From Corynebacterium sputi DSM 45148 (GTDB taxonomy: Bacteria > Actinomycetota > Actinomycetes > Mycobacteriales > Mycobacteriaceae), in the NCBI RefSeq assembly GCF_000427865.1, contig NZ_ATYV01000009.1:62001-126000 (forward strand): a stretch of DNA of 64,000 bases, in the 5' to 3' direction. The position numbers were made by a program, and so were the translations under genes. Shown in pieces: positions 16,671 to 26,670 of this stretch (the first letter of the stretch is position 1; every line of letters begins with the position of its first letter). The notes below the pieces were generated by a model, which was given only the letters and a program-made list of their open reading frames with translations, did no database searches and had not been told where the DNA came from.

Positions 16671-17906
16671 GTGACCAGCAACGCAATGAACAGCCCCTCA
16701 ATCGACGTGAAGAAGCAGGCGCTCACTGACGAGCAGGCCGACGTCATCCGCGCCACTCTCCCGGCAGTCGGAGCAGCCATCGGTGACATCACCCCGAACT
16801 TCTACAATCGGATGTTCGCCGCTCACCCGGAACTGCTCGCCAACACCTTCAACCGCGGTAACCAGAAGATGGGTGCACAGCAGAAGGCATTGGCGGCGTC
16901 GGTCGCCACCTTCGCGACCGTCCTCGTTGATCCGGAGGCTCCCGCCCCAGAGCAGCTGCTCTCCCGCATTGGGCATAAGCATCTCTCTGTCGGCGTGGTT
17001 GAGGGGCAGTACGCGGTGGTGCACAAGCATCTCTTCGACGCGATCGAGGAAGTGCTGAGCCCGGAGGTCTTCTCCGGCGCGGTCCGTGATGCGTGGGATG
17101 CGGTGTACCTGGAGATGCAGCGCGTTCTCGTGGACTTTGAGAAGGGGCTGTACGCCCAGAACAATCTCACCCCGGGCGATGTTTTTCGCACAGTTGAGGT
17201 CACCGGCCGTGAGGAGCGCGGCGGTAACATCGCGGTGTTCACGGTCACCGGCAAGGACTCGGAGCTGCCGGAATTCCGTCCGGGTCAGTACATCTCGGTG
17301 CGTCGGACGATGGCTGATGGTGCAGGGCAGCTGCGCCAGTATTCATTGATTAACGCTTCCGGACACGGCGAGTTGGCCTTCGCCGCGCGTCGGGTCGATT
17401 CGCTGGACGGACAGCCTGCCGGTGAGGTTTCCAACTCGCTATGGGAGGGCCTGCAGGTTGGCGACGATTTGGAGATCTCCCTTCCCGCCGGTGACCTGAC
17501 GCTCGACATTGATTCAGAGGATCCGGTTGTTCTGATCTCGGCAGGCATCGGTGCGACCCCGATGATTGGAATGCTCGCGCACCTGGCGGAAAACTCCTCG
17601 GAGCGGGAGATCCTGGAACTGCACGCGAACCGCTCCACTGACGCTGATGTGTTCGCAGCAGAGCGATCTGAGTACCTCGCGGCGCTGCCGAATAGCTCCA
17701 GCGTCATTTGGTACGAGCCCGAGCACATGGACCTCAACGGCGACAACCAAGAGAGAATCGAGTTCCCGGAAAACGCCAGCTTCTACATCTGTGGCAACAA
17801 CCCGTTCCTCCTCCACGTCCGGGCACAACTGGCTGAGCGCGGCATCGTCAGCGGCCGAGTCCACTACGAACTGTTCTCCCCGAACGACTGGCTCGTGGAT
17901 CAGTAG
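16671..17906 (+). CDS. hmp: Flavohemoglobin (nitric oxide dioxygenase), type I
   Basis: This 411-residue protein oxidises NO to nitrate with oxygen and NAD(P)H. The globin half has HKHLSVGVVEGQYAVVHKHL, with the proximal His. The reductase half has the FAD motif RQYSL (RxYS) and the NAD motif ISAGIGATPMIGML. Length and order are those of standard Hmp. The start is GTG behind AAGGAG. The position next to an NsrR-like regulator fits induction by NO. A second, divergent flavohemoglobin lies at 56473-57723. Confidence 0.94.
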   Translation: MTSNAMNSPSIDVKKQALTDEQADVIRATLPAVGAAIGDITPNFYNRMFAAHPELLANTFNRGNQKMGAQQKALAASVATFATVLVDPEAPAPEQLLSRIGHKHLSVGVVEGQYAVVHKHLFDAIEEVLSPEVFSGAVRDAWDAVYLEMQRVLVDFEKGLYAQNNLTPGDVFRTVEVTGREERGGNIAVFTVTGKDSELPEFRPGQYISVRRTMADGAGQLRQYSLINASGHGELAFAARRVDSLDGQPAGEVSNSLWEGLQVGDDLEISLPAGDLTLDIDSEDPVVLISAGIGATPMIGMLAHLAENSSEREILELHANRSTDADVFAAERSEYLAALPNSSSVIWYEPEHMDLNGDNQERIEFPENASFYICGNNPFLLHVRAQLAERGIVSGRVHYELFSPNDWLVDQ

Positions 17907-17910
17907 TCGC

Positions 17911-17949
17911 CTGAATCCCGCGGGAGTGACCCGGTATTATCAGTGGACA
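17911..17949 (+). promoter_or_regulatory. Leaderless promoter of the PcaC-like gene
   Basis: CTGAAT (17911-17916) and TATTAT (17935-17940) are 18 bases apart, and the ATG begins eight bases after TATTAT, with no ribosome site. Confidence 0.5.
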
Positions 17950-18359
17950 TGACTGAGAAGAACACGCAGGATGACGGCCGTTACGACGCGGGAATCCAGG
18001 TCCGTAGAGAGGTCATGGGCGATGACTTCGTCGACGCAGCGCTGTCCCGCAATGCCGGCTCCGATGGTGAAGAACTGCAGAAGCATGTCACCGCCACGGT
18101 GTGGGGATCCGTCTGGACCCGCGATGGCCTCTCCAAGCGCGACCGCAGCCTGCTGAACATCGGCATGCTGGTTGCACTTCGTGCCACCGAGGAGCTGCGC
18201 GGACACGTCCGCGGTGCGCTGACCAATGGCCTGACGCGTGAAGAAATCACCGAGGCTGTCATCCAGTCGGCTGGATACTGCGGAGCACCGGCCGCACTGT
18301 CGGCAATGAAGGTCGTGCAGGAAGTCCTGGTCGCAGAACTCGGTCCGCTGGAGGACTAG
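17949..18359 (+). CDS. Carboxymuconolactone decarboxylase family protein (PcaC-like)
   Basis: This 136-residue protein has the CMD fold: RDRSLLNIGMLVALR, LRGHVRGALTNGLTREEITEAVIQSAGYCGAPAALSAM. This matches PcaC (gamma-carboxymuconolactone decarboxylase of the protocatechuate pathway). No other pca gene is in the window, so the true substrate is open. It lacks the CxxC of AhpD-type peroxidases. I chose ATG 17949 over the in-frame GTG at 17943 because of the -10 spacing. Confidence 0.82.
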   Translation: MTEKNTQDDGRYDAGIQVRREVMGDDFVDAALSRNAGSDGEELQKHVTATVWGSVWTRDGLSKRDRSLLNIGMLVALRATEELRGHVRGALTNGLTREEITEAVIQSAGYCGAPAALSAMKVVQEVLVAELGPLED

Positions 18360-18377
18360 CCAGACCAGGCTTGTCGC

Positions 18378-18920
18378 CTACTGCCTGGGCACCGGCTTGA
18401 GCATCGCAATCCGCGGCGCCACATCAAGTCCCAGCTCTGACTCCTGGTGAAGGATGGAGCGGAGGTGGGGTAGGGGAGCGTCGGGAAGCGGTTGGAAACC
18501 TAACCTTTTATAGAAGGGCGCGTTCCACGGCACGTTCTCGAACGTGGTGAGCGTGACGCCCGCCAGGCCGCGCTGCGCCGCAATGAGCGTGATGAGGTTG
18601 ATCAATGAGGTGCCTAGGCGCCGCCCGCGGAAATCAGGATGCGTGGAAACCTGCTCGATGTGCACGTATCCGTCGATCTCGCAGAACCACGCCCACGCGG
18701 CCAGAAGGCTGGATGAGACCGCAGGATCGCCGTCGATGACGCGGACGAAGTTGTTATCGATGGCGTCGCGAAGAACATCAGCCGACGGCGGATCGTCATC
18801 CGCAATGGTGGGGAGACCGACCTCACGGAATGGTTGTCCGGCGGCGATCTCCACTGCCTGAATTGATTCGATATCCCCCGGCTGCGCAGGCCGGATACGT
18901 GACACACTTGCCGATCGCAT
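18378..18920 (-). CDS. GNAT-family N-acetyltransferase
   Basis: This protein of about 180 residues transfers an acetyl group from acetyl-CoA to an unknown amine. The GNAT core is visible: VEQVSTHPDFRGRRLGTSLI is the acetyl-CoA loop (HPDFRGRRLG resembles R/QxxGxG/A), and VPWNAPFYKRLGF is motif B. I chose ATG 18920; an upstream in-frame start at 18947 would add nine residues. It converges on the PcaC-like gene and diverges from budA. One 11-mer copy lies within it, read as LPDAP. Confidence 0.78.
   Translation of the reverse strand: MRSASVSRIRPAQPGDIESIQAVEIAAGQPFREVGLPTIADDDPPSADVLRDAIDNNFVRVIDGDPAVSSSLLAAWAWFCEIDGYVHIEQVSTHPDFRGRRLGTSLINLITLIAAQRGLAGVTLTTFENVPWNAPFYKRLGFQPLPDAPLPHLRSILHQESELGLDVAPRIAMLKPVPRQ
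18479..18489 (+). repeat. Dispersed 11-mer CGTCGGGAAGC, copy 5
   Basis: Exact copy inside the GNAT gene, opposite strand, after a long G-rich leader (about 18455-18478). Confidence 0.8.
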
Positions 18921-19019
18921 GGCCCGATCCTGCCACGAGCGAGCCACAATGTCACCGGTTCTGCTCGCTGGCGCCAGTGAACGCGGCGGTCAGGGGCTGC
19001 GCGACCGTACCCTGGAAGC

Positions 19020-19751
19020 ATGAATGATAGCCCCGTGACCCGGCACACCATCTTCCAGAACTCACTGATGTCCGCGCTCCTGGACGGGATCTACGACGGT
19101 GAGATGACCATCGGCGAACTCCTCGGCAAGGGGAACTTCGGCCTCGGCACCTTCAACGCCCTTGACGGTGAAATGGTGATCATCGACGGGGTCTGTTACA
19201 AACTGCGCCACGACGGCACCGCCTCGGAAGCGGACCTTGGCGAGCACACCCCGTACGCGGTGGCCACGAACTTCGTCCCGCGAATCCGCAGGCAGGCACC
19301 GCAGAACATCCGTCGTGCAGATCTGTCGGCCTTCATCGATGAGATGACCCCGTCGGAGAACTACATGTACGCGGTGCGGATCACCGGCCACTTCGTTGAC
19401 GTGACCACCCGTACGGTGGTGAAGCAGCAGAAGCCGTACCCGCCGATGGTCGAGGCCGTTGATTCCGACGAAGAGCACCACTTCACGGATGTTTCCGGGG
19501 TGATCGCTGGTTTCCGCACGCCCATCTACGAGAAGGGCATCTCCGTCCCAGGCTGTCACGTGCACTTCATCGATGACGATCGCACCGGCGGCGGCCATGT
19601 CCTGGACTTCACGCTGGCCGAAGGCGTCATTGAACTGTGCCCGGGCACGAACTTGGACTTGCGATTGCCGTTGACCTCGGCGTTCTCCGGAGCCAATCTT
19701 GATCCGGATGACCTGGATGAGCAGCTCCACGCCACCGAGGTGAAGGACTAA
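19020..19751 (+). CDS. budA: Alpha-acetolactate decarboxylase
   Basis: This 243-residue enzyme converts 2-acetolactate to acetoin, an overflow and pH-balancing route. Family motifs are the N-terminal FQNSLMSALLDGIYDGEMTIGELL, GNFGLGTFNALDGEM and the zinc ligands in GCHVHFIDDDRTGGGHVLDF (H-x-H and a later His). No acetolactate synthase or butanediol dehydrogenase is next to it. TACCCT ends six bases before the ATG, while GGAAGC between them could be a weak ribosome site. The strong hairpin after it is shared with fadB. Confidence 0.92.
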   Translation: MNDSPVTRHTIFQNSLMSALLDGIYDGEMTIGELLGKGNFGLGTFNALDGEMVIIDGVCYKLRHDGTASEADLGEHTPYAVATNFVPRIRRQAPQNIRRADLSAFIDEMTPSENYMYAVRITGHFVDVTTRTVVKQQKPYPPMVEAVDSDEEHHFTDVSGVIAGFRTPIYEKGISVPGCHVHFIDDDRTGGGHVLDFTLAEGVIELCPGTNLDLRLPLTSAFSGANLDPDDLDEQLHATEVKD

Positions 19752-19755
19752 CAAA

Positions 19756-19823
19756 CCCGCTTCCCGACGTTTCCCTCGCTCCACGGCTATGAACCGTGAG
19801 GAAGGGGACGTCGGGAAGCGGGG
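19756..19823. terminator. Bidirectional hairpin made of two inverted 11-mer copies
   Basis: CCCGCTTCCCGACGT (19756-19770) and its inverse ACGTCGGGAAGCGGG (19808-19822) form a 15-bp perfect outer stem. CACGG and CCGTG nearer the centre extend it. It lies between the converging budA and fadB genes. The arms contain copies 6 (minus, 19759-19769) and 7 (plus, 19809-19819) of the dispersed 11-mer. A run of T is absent on the plus strand. Confidence 0.7.
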
Positions 19824-19851
19824 TGGGAGCGCGCTTTGCGCGTGAAGGTGT

Positions 19852-22098
19852 TTAGCCCTTCAGCGATGCCGGCGGAGTGAAACGCTCGCCGTGCTTTGCG
19901 GCCAATTCCTCAGCGCGAGCGACGAAGCCCTCGACACCACGGGTCGGAGTGGTGTCGCCGGAGCGCTTGGCCTCCAGAGCCGCACGCTTGGCGTCGGACG
20001 GGCGGCCGGAGTAGCGGTCGTAGTTCTTAATGAACTGACGGGTACCACCGGTCCAGGCCGGGTAGCCGATGCCGAAGATGGAGCCGATGTTGGCGTCCGC
20101 GTCATGGAGCAGAACTCCCTCGTCAACGCACTTCTGCGTCTCGACGGCCTCGATGAACAGCATGCGGTCGATCAGATCCTGCAGGTCGACCTCGTCGGCC
20201 GGGATGGAACCTGCGCCGAACTCGGTGCGCAGACCGTCCCACAGGCCGGTGCGCTTGCCGTCTTCGTAGTTGTAGAAACCACGGCCCTCGAGCTTGCCCG
20301 GGCGGTCGTGCTGCTCGAGCATTCCGTTGACGATGTCGGAGACACCACCGTCGTCGACGGACTGACCTGCGGCCTCAGCAGCAGCGCGGGTCTCGTCGGC
20401 GATCTTCTTCATCAGCTTCAGGTTGAGCTCATCGGCGAGCTGCAGCTGCGGGGCCGGGTAACCGGCCTGTCGAGCGGCCGCCTCAACGATGGAGGGCTCG
20501 TAACCCTCAGCGACCATGCGCATTGCCTCGTTGATGACGGTGCCGATCACGCGGGAGGTGTAGAAACCGCGGGAGTCGGTGACCACGATCGGGATCTTGC
20601 GGATCTGGACGGAGAAGTCCAGAGCCTTAGCCAGGGTCTCCGGGTCGGTGTCGTCACCGGAGATGATCTCGATGAGCTGCATCTTGTCCACCGGGGAGAA
20701 GAAGTGCAGGCCAATGAAGTCACCGGTGCGCTTGACGTGGGAGCCGAGCTCGGTGATCGGCAGGGTCGAGGTGTTCGAGCCCAGGACACAGGTCTCCGGG
20801 ACAGCGGCCTCGATCTCAGCGTGGACCTTGTGCTTGAGGTCGGTGTTCTCAAAGACGGCCTCGACGACCAGCTCGACGTCAGAGAGATCGTCGTAGGAGT
20901 CGGTCGGGTGGATGCGAGCCAGCAGCGCCTCGGACTTCTCCTCGGTGGTGCGGCCGCGCTCCAGTGCCTTCTTCTCGATGGCCTCGGAGTATCCCTTGCC
21001 GCGGTCGGCGTTCTCCTGGGAGACGTCCTTCAGCACGACATCCATACCGGCCTTGGCACAGACGTACGCGATGCCCGCGCCCATCATGCCGGCGCCGACA
21101 ACGGCCACCTTCTGGAAGGACGCCTTCGGGAACGGGGTTCCGTCAGCCTGCAGCGGGCGGGATCCGCCACCGTTGCAGTGGTTCAGGTCGAAGAAGAACG
21201 CCTGCATCATGTTCTTCGACTGGGTGCCGGTGACCAGCTGCGTGAAGTAGCGGGACTCGATGGTCAGCGAGCTATCGAAGTCGACCTGCGAACCCTCGAT
21301 GGCTGCCTGCATGGCCAGCTTCGGAGCAAGCATCGGGGCGCCCTTGAGCTGCTTGGTCAGATTGGCCGGGAAGGACGGCAGGTTCGCTGCGAACTTCGGT
21401 ACGGACGGGGTGCCGCCGGGGATCCGGAACCCCTTGACGTCCCACGGCTGCGCTGCGGCAACGTTACCGGAGAGTACGAGCTCACGGGCACGAGCGGCGA
21501 GGTCCTCAGGCGCGACGACCTCGTCGACCAGACCGATGTCCATGGCCTTAGTCGGGTTGACCTGCTTGCCCTGAAGGATGAGTTTCATCAGGGCGTCCTG
21601 GATACCGATCATGCGCACGACGCGGGAGATGCCACCGGCACCCGGCAGCAGGCCGAGGGAAACCTCCGGCAGGCCGATCTTGGACCCGCGGGCATCAGCG
21701 GCGACGCGGTAGTTAGCAGCCAGAGCGACCTCGAGGCCACCGCCGAGCGCAGCGCCATTGATGGCAGCGACGACCGGGACCGGCAGCTTCTCGATGCGGC
21801 GCAGGGAGGACTTCATGTCCTGGACCTGCTCGAACATTTCCTCGGCGTCAGCCTCGGTGGTCTTGGACATCGCCTTGATGTCGCCGCCGGCGAAGAAGGT
21901 CTTCTTGGCGGAGGTGATGATGACGCCCTTGATGGCGTTCTCATCCTCGGCGAGCTCGGCCTCCAGGCGATCCGCAGTAGCGCGGATGTCTTCCCGGAAG
22001 GTCGGGTTCATGGTGTTGACGGGTGCGTTGGGGTCGTCCATCGTGAGCGTGACGACGCCCTCCGCGTCCTTCTCCCACCGGAACATGTTGTCGGTCAT
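19852..22098 (-). CDS. fadB: Fatty-acid oxidation enzyme: enoyl-CoA hydratase / 3-hydroxyacyl-CoA dehydrogenase (FadB)
   Basis: This 748-residue bifunctional enzyme performs the hydration and NAD-dependent dehydrogenation steps of beta-oxidation. The N third is a crotonase domain (AAINGAALGGGLEVALAANYR, GLPEVSLGLLPGAGG). The dehydrogenase begins near residue 330 with VAVVGAGMMGAGIAYVCAKAG and continues with GSNTSTLPITEL and GLHFFSPVDKMQLIEII. AAGGAG precedes the ATG. The thiolase gene fadA lies 55 bases upstream on the same strand, so together they cover three steps of the spiral. Confidence 0.95.
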   Translation of the reverse strand: MTDNMFRWEKDAEGVVTLTMDDPNAPVNTMNPTFREDIRATADRLEAELAEDENAIKGVIITSAKKTFFAGGDIKAMSKTTEADAEEMFEQVQDMKSSLRRIEKLPVPVVAAINGAALGGGLEVALAANYRVAADARGSKIGLPEVSLGLLPGAGGISRVVRMIGIQDALMKLILQGKQVNPTKAMDIGLVDEVVAPEDLAARARELVLSGNVAAAQPWDVKGFRIPGGTPSVPKFAANLPSFPANLTKQLKGAPMLAPKLAMQAAIEGSQVDFDSSLTIESRYFTQLVTGTQSKNMMQAFFFDLNHCNGGGSRPLQADGTPFPKASFQKVAVVGAGMMGAGIAYVCAKAGMDVVLKDVSQENADRGKGYSEAIEKKALERGRTTEEKSEALLARIHPTDSYDDLSDVELVVEAVFENTDLKHKVHAEIEAAVPETCVLGSNTSTLPITELGSHVKRTGDFIGLHFFSPVDKMQLIEIISGDDTDPETLAKALDFSVQIRKIPIVVTDSRGFYTSRVIGTVINEAMRMVAEGYEPSIVEAAARQAGYPAPQLQLADELNLKLMKKIADETRAAAEAAGQSVDDGGVSDIVNGMLEQHDRPGKLEGRGFYNYEDGKRTGLWDGLRTEFGAGSIPADEVDLQDLIDRMLFIEAVETQKCVDEGVLLHDADANIGSIFGIGYPAWTGGTRQFIKNYDRYSGRPSDAKRAALEAKRSGDTTPTRGVEGFVARAEELAAKHGERFTPPASLKG

Positions 22099-22153
22099 TG
22101 GTTTTCTCCTTGAAAAGCCGTGGTGTCGACGGTGTGGTTAGTGATTGGTGGGG

Positions 22154-23386
<1,233 letters not shown>

Positions 23387-23766
23387 GTTCTTTCCTCTGC
23401 TTCGGCGGAGAGTGTCATGGGTCACTCTAGCCATGTTGACGTGTGCGTGTCTCACGCTCCAGTGCATATTGGATCAGAGACTCTGGCATCAGTTTTTTGC
23501 TGGTCACAGGTGATCGGCGTTTTCTTCTGGGCCCGAAAATTTCCGGGGGTACCGTCGGCGCTGCGCAACGACGTTCCCCTGAAAAGACTTGGCTTCCCGG
23601 CGTCCAGATCCGCCCCCACTTTCCCTTTCTCTTAACCCAAGTGAGAGATTTCCCAACCCGGCCAGCGGGGGGCCGAATTCGGGGGTGCGTGGTCGCTATG
23701 GCGGTGAGCGGCCGGTCGCATGCAACTCTGATGCGTCGGCCCGCTGGCGCGCCGTGGGGGCTCGAA
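23387..23766. other. Intergenic region upstream of fadA
   Basis: This 380-base stretch lies between fadA and the small hypothetical gene that ends at 23767. No convincing gene is present. The fadA promoter should lie near 23400-23460; I could not identify a clear -35/-10 pair or operator. A one-mismatch relative of the 11-mer lies at 23592-23602 (GCTTCCCGGCG). Confidence 0.4.
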
Positions 23767-24093
23767 TCAGCAGTTAGAGAGAGCCCTGTCGCTCAGTTCG
23801 CGGTAAATCTCATCGCTGGGCTGGATGGGGTTCTCTGATAGGCATCCATGGATGATTTGCGTGTCCTGGTTGTCGCCGGTGGCGTCAATAATCTGCACGG
23901 GCGGATAATGGCGCAGGGCCTCGTCAATGGCTGGCCACAATTCGTCCGCTGATGCGGTGGAGGTCTGCGGATCCGTTACCTCGACGGTCATGCTGGCAGT
24001 GGTCTTCTGCGTGTCTGTCGCTGCGCAGTGATGGGCCTCGATGCTGAAAAGCCGCACTGCCGGAATGCCTTTGACGTGTTCCCACGTGCTCAT
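23767..24093 (-). CDS. Hypothetical protein coupled to the lipoprotein gene
   Basis: This 108-residue protein has no family that I recognise. It starts with ATG directly after the TGA of the upstream frame (24094-24096), so the two are translationally coupled. It has alternating strands (ASMTVEVTDPQT, PVQIIDATGDN) and a helix in between, much like the arrangement in the upstream lipoprotein, which suggests related domains. It has no signal peptide or membrane segment. Confidence 0.5.
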   Translation of the reverse strand: MSTWEHVKGIPAVRLFSIEAHHCAATDTQKTTASMTVEVTDPQTSTASADELWPAIDEALRHYPPVQIIDATGDNQDTQIIHGCLSENPIQPSDEIYRELSDRALSNC

Positions 24094-24764
24094 TCAACCG
24101 ACGATACGTGCACCTTCATGTTCAATGAGCAGGCGTTGGTCATCGGCGCCTTCCACTTCAATTCTGAGGAAGAGCCTTTTCACCTGGCTAAAGAGTCCTG
24201 CTGCGAATTCGGCTGTTGACCTGTCGATGTCCCCAACTAGAAGTGCGAGCCAACTCGACCGGAACATCGCACGTGCAGTCAGGTTGAACGGCTCGAGCGC
24301 ATGGTGCAAGGCCAGGGCCCTGCCTCCCTGGGGGGGGAGCTGATGGACTCGGCCAACACTCGCTCGGATTCGAGGTTCAGATCGACCACGTCTACCTCGT
24401 CCTCGTTCTTTGCCTGAGCCTCGATGTCGCCGAGTAGTGAGTTGATTGCCTGAGGCGATTCACTTCCGGTGATCGCGACCGTGACTGTCGCGTGCCATTG
24501 CTGGGTGACCCCGTCGAGACGTTCACTGTTCGAGTCAACTGTCGGCTGCGCTGGAAGTGCTAGGCCGGCGTCCTCCCAGGCTTGTTGTGCTGCCGCAGCG
24601 ACGGCTTCTTCGGTCGCGTCGGTGGGCCCTGATCCGGAGCAGGCAGTGATGACGGCAAGGGTGATGGCAGAGATGAGCGCTCCGAGGAGTCGACGTGGGT
24701 ATCTCAATATGCTTCGAGGTCCCAAGGTGATGTCGCGTCCCGTGTGAGTCCGTTGTCTCTGCAT
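24094..24764 (-). pseudogene. Lipoprotein gene broken at a run of eight C
   Basis: The start at 24764 (behind GGGAGG) encodes a lipoprotein with a positively charged start, a hydrophobic stretch and the lipobox VITAC. The frame reads well to about residue 142, then meets a tract of eight C on the coding strand (24330-24337) and stops at 24279. Adding one C would join it to a downstream frame that runs to a TGA at 24094, exactly abutting the next ATG. The intact product would have about 222 residues. It may be a true frameshift, a phase-variable tract or a sequence error. Function unknown. Confidence 0.6.
24330..24337. repeat. G8/C8 homopolymer tract in a lipoprotein gene
   Basis: Eight G on the plus strand (C on the coding strand). 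One more base restores the long reading frame. Confidence 0.7.
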
Positions 24765-24843
24765 GTGCCCATGCCTCCCTGGTGGGCAGGTTTGCGGTTA
24801 ATAAACTTACCTTGGAAACGAAATGTGTGGTGGTGGGGCGGGA

Positions 24844-25779
24844 CTACGAAGAAACCTGTTGCTTTCTAGCCGAGGAAGCCGCTGCCGAAGAACTTGTCTT
24901 CCGCAGGACCAGCACCAAGTTCGACACAGCGACCTCTCGCAGCGCCGGGATCTTCACCATCCACCATGCCCACCACGGGTGATACCTCGGGAAAGCGGCA
25001 AGGAGTTTGGCGGCGCCGTCGCGCTGCAGTGCGCGGGCCCAGTCCAGGCCTTCAGCGCAGCCGACCTCAAAGAGGGATTCACCGTAGTAGTTCTTCGGTC
25101 GGTGCCCGTGCTTCTTCTCGTACATCCGGCGAGCCCGGTCACCGCCGAGATAGTGGGTGAATCCCATTTCATGGCCACCGAACGGGCCAAACCAGCAGGT
25201 GTACGAGTACACGACCAGTCCGCCTGGTTTGGTGACCCGGAGCATTTCCTTGCCCATCCGCCAGGGCTCGGCGACGTGCTCTGCGACATTGGAGGAGTAC
25301 GTCATATCGAAGACATCGTCGCGGAACGGCAATTCCAAACCAGAGCCACGCACTGAGGAATCTAGTTCGATGCCGGCTGCGGCCATCTCACCGACATCAG
25401 GTTCGCAGGTGTAGTACTCCACGTCACGCGCAGCGAAGGCCTTACCGAAGTAACCCGGTCCACCGCCGACGTCGAGGATGCGCTGACCGGACAGCGGACT
25501 ATCGGAGCTCCCCTCCGTTGGGGCTTGGCCTTCCCCTCCTGTATTGCCGGAGGAAATGTGCTCGAGCAGAGAGACGGTGTCATCGGCGAGATGACCGTAG
25601 AAAATGTCCGGATCGGTCTGCTCGTACTGGAAGTCAGAGAGCAGTCCGAATGAGCGGCGGAGGGTCGCGAACTTCTGCAGCGGACGCACCGGCGTCAGGC
25701 CACGCATGACCGAGGGGATCAGAAATTGTGCCGAGTGGCGCGGGGCGTCTGGGGAGTTCACGGTCTGAAAGTACCGCAC
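24844..25779 (-). CDS. mtrP: SAM-dependent methyltransferase, MtrP/Rv0224c-like
   Basis: This 311-residue class I methyltransferase has the SAM loop ILDVGGGPGYFGKAF, an acidic strand end YTCEPDVGEM, and LPFRDDVFDMTYSSNVAEHV typical of methyltransf_11 proteins. The order methyltransferase, glycosyltransferase, membrane protein, DUF3068, acyltransferase matches M. tuberculosis Rv0224c-Rv0228 and the C. glutamicum locus of MtrP, which is linked to trehalose monomycolate transport. The substrate is not proven. The C terminus has a hydrophobic stretch (WWAWWMVKIPALREV). Here the osmolyte transporter separates it from the glycosyltransferase. Confidence 0.75.
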   Translation of the reverse strand: MRYFQTVNSPDAPRHSAQFLIPSVMRGLTPVRPLQKFATLRRSFGLLSDFQYEQTDPDIFYGHLADDTVSLLEHISSGNTGGEGQAPTEGSSDSPLSGQRILDVGGGPGYFGKAFAARDVEYYTCEPDVGEMAAAGIELDSSVRGSGLELPFRDDVFDMTYSSNVAEHVAEPWRMGKEMLRVTKPGGLVVYSYTCWFGPFGGHEMGFTHYLGGDRARRMYEKKHGHRPKNYYGESLFEVGCAEGLDWARALQRDGAAKLLAAFPRYHPWWAWWMVKIPALREVAVSNLVLVLRKTSSSAAASSARKQQVSS

Positions 25780-26028
25780 GGTGGACCGGTCCGGAGCCGA
25801 CTACCACGACGTAAATTGCTGGAAAAGTAACGAGTGTTTGGTCTCGACCGGGGCAGGACGGCCCGACTGCGGGGCCGGTACTACCTCAATGTTGTTATCG
25901 GTGAGGAAGGTTCGTACGCTGGGATCCTTAATCGGCTGACGCTGTTTCCCGAAGTGCATTCTTGGCTTTTCGTTGGGTGCGGTCACCGCGTCTGGGACCT
26001 TCCCGGGACAGGAAAGGCGGCTCGAACA
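25780..26028. other. Region between mtrP and the ABC transporter
   Basis: This 249-base stretch separates two divergent units and should hold both promoters. A minus-strand frame ending at 25801 has plausible-looking C-terminal residues, and the plus frame of the permease also stays open through it, but neither has a convincing start here. No clear -35/-10 pair was found. Confidence 0.35.
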
Positions 26029-26670
26029 GTGCTTGAATTTCTCTCGACGAGATGGATGGACGTGCTCTTTCGCTCGTACCAGCACGCCAGTCTCGTCGTG
26101 CAGTGTCTGCTTCTTGCAACGGTGATCGCGCTGGTTATCGCGGCTTTGGTGGTGAATCGCCCGTGGGGAGCGGCCGCTGCAAACTCGCTGTCCTCTATCG
26201 GATTGACGTTGCCGTCGCTGGCGCTGTTAGGCCTCATGATTCCGCTATTTGGGATCGGCACGACACCGTCCGTGGCGATTGTGACCTTCTATGCCACCTT
26301 GCCGATCGTGCGTAATTCGATTGTCGGATTGCAAGGTGTTGATTCCGCGGTCCTGGAGTCAGCACGTGGTCAGGGGATGAGCAGTTTTGCAGTACTTCTG
26401 CGGGTACGACTGCCGACAGCATGGCCGATCATTATGACCGGAGTCCGGGTATCTGCGCAGATGTCGATGGGTATCGCCGCCATTGCGGCCTATGCCCTTG
26501 GCCCGGGGCTGGGTGGCTACATCTATACCGGGCTAAGTCAGATCGGCGGAGTGAACGCCGTGCATTACGCGCTGGTAGGAACTATCGGCGTGGTCGTTGT
26601 TGCACTGATTGTCGACGCCATCCTCGCACTCATCGCCCGTGCGACCACTTCGAAGGGACTCCGAGCATGA
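26029..26670 (+). CDS. opuCB: Osmoprotectant ABC transporter, permease (OpuCB type)
   Basis: This protein of about 213 residues has five to six membrane segments and the binding-protein-dependent permease loop (GVDSAVLESARGQGMSSFAVLLRVRLPTAWPIIMTGVR, containing the EA-A-G-type motif). I chose GTG 26029, after GGAAAGGCGG, because it gives the family length; the open frame from 25834 encodes unlikely sequence. The stop overlaps the ATPase start as ATGA. The four genes form a complete glycine betaine/choline/carnitine-type uptake system. The exact substrate is inferred. Confidence 0.8.
   Translation: MLEFLSTRWMDVLFRSYQHASLVVQCLLLATVIALVIAALVVNRPWGAAAANSLSSIGLTLPSLALLGLMIPLFGIGTTPSVAIVTFYATLPIVRNSIVGLQGVDSAVLESARGQGMSSFAVLLRVRLPTAWPIIMTGVRVSAQMSMGIAAIAAYALGPGLGGYIYTGLSQIGGVNAVHYALVGTIGVVVVALIVDAILALIARATTSKGLRA

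Noticed and set aside
19891..22113. A 740-codon open frame on the plus strand
   Set aside because: It is the mirror of fadB, whose protein motifs are unmistakable; long antisense frames are common in high-GC genes.
24991..25004. CCTCGGGAAAGCGG in the methyltransferase gene as another 11-mer copy
   Set aside because: It needs an inserted A and a changed start; I did not count it.
25801..26085. A minus-strand 94-codon frame with a plausible C terminus
   Set aside because: It lacks a ribosome site and a family match, and overlaps the permease start; it could be a remnant, but the evidence is too weak to list as a gene.
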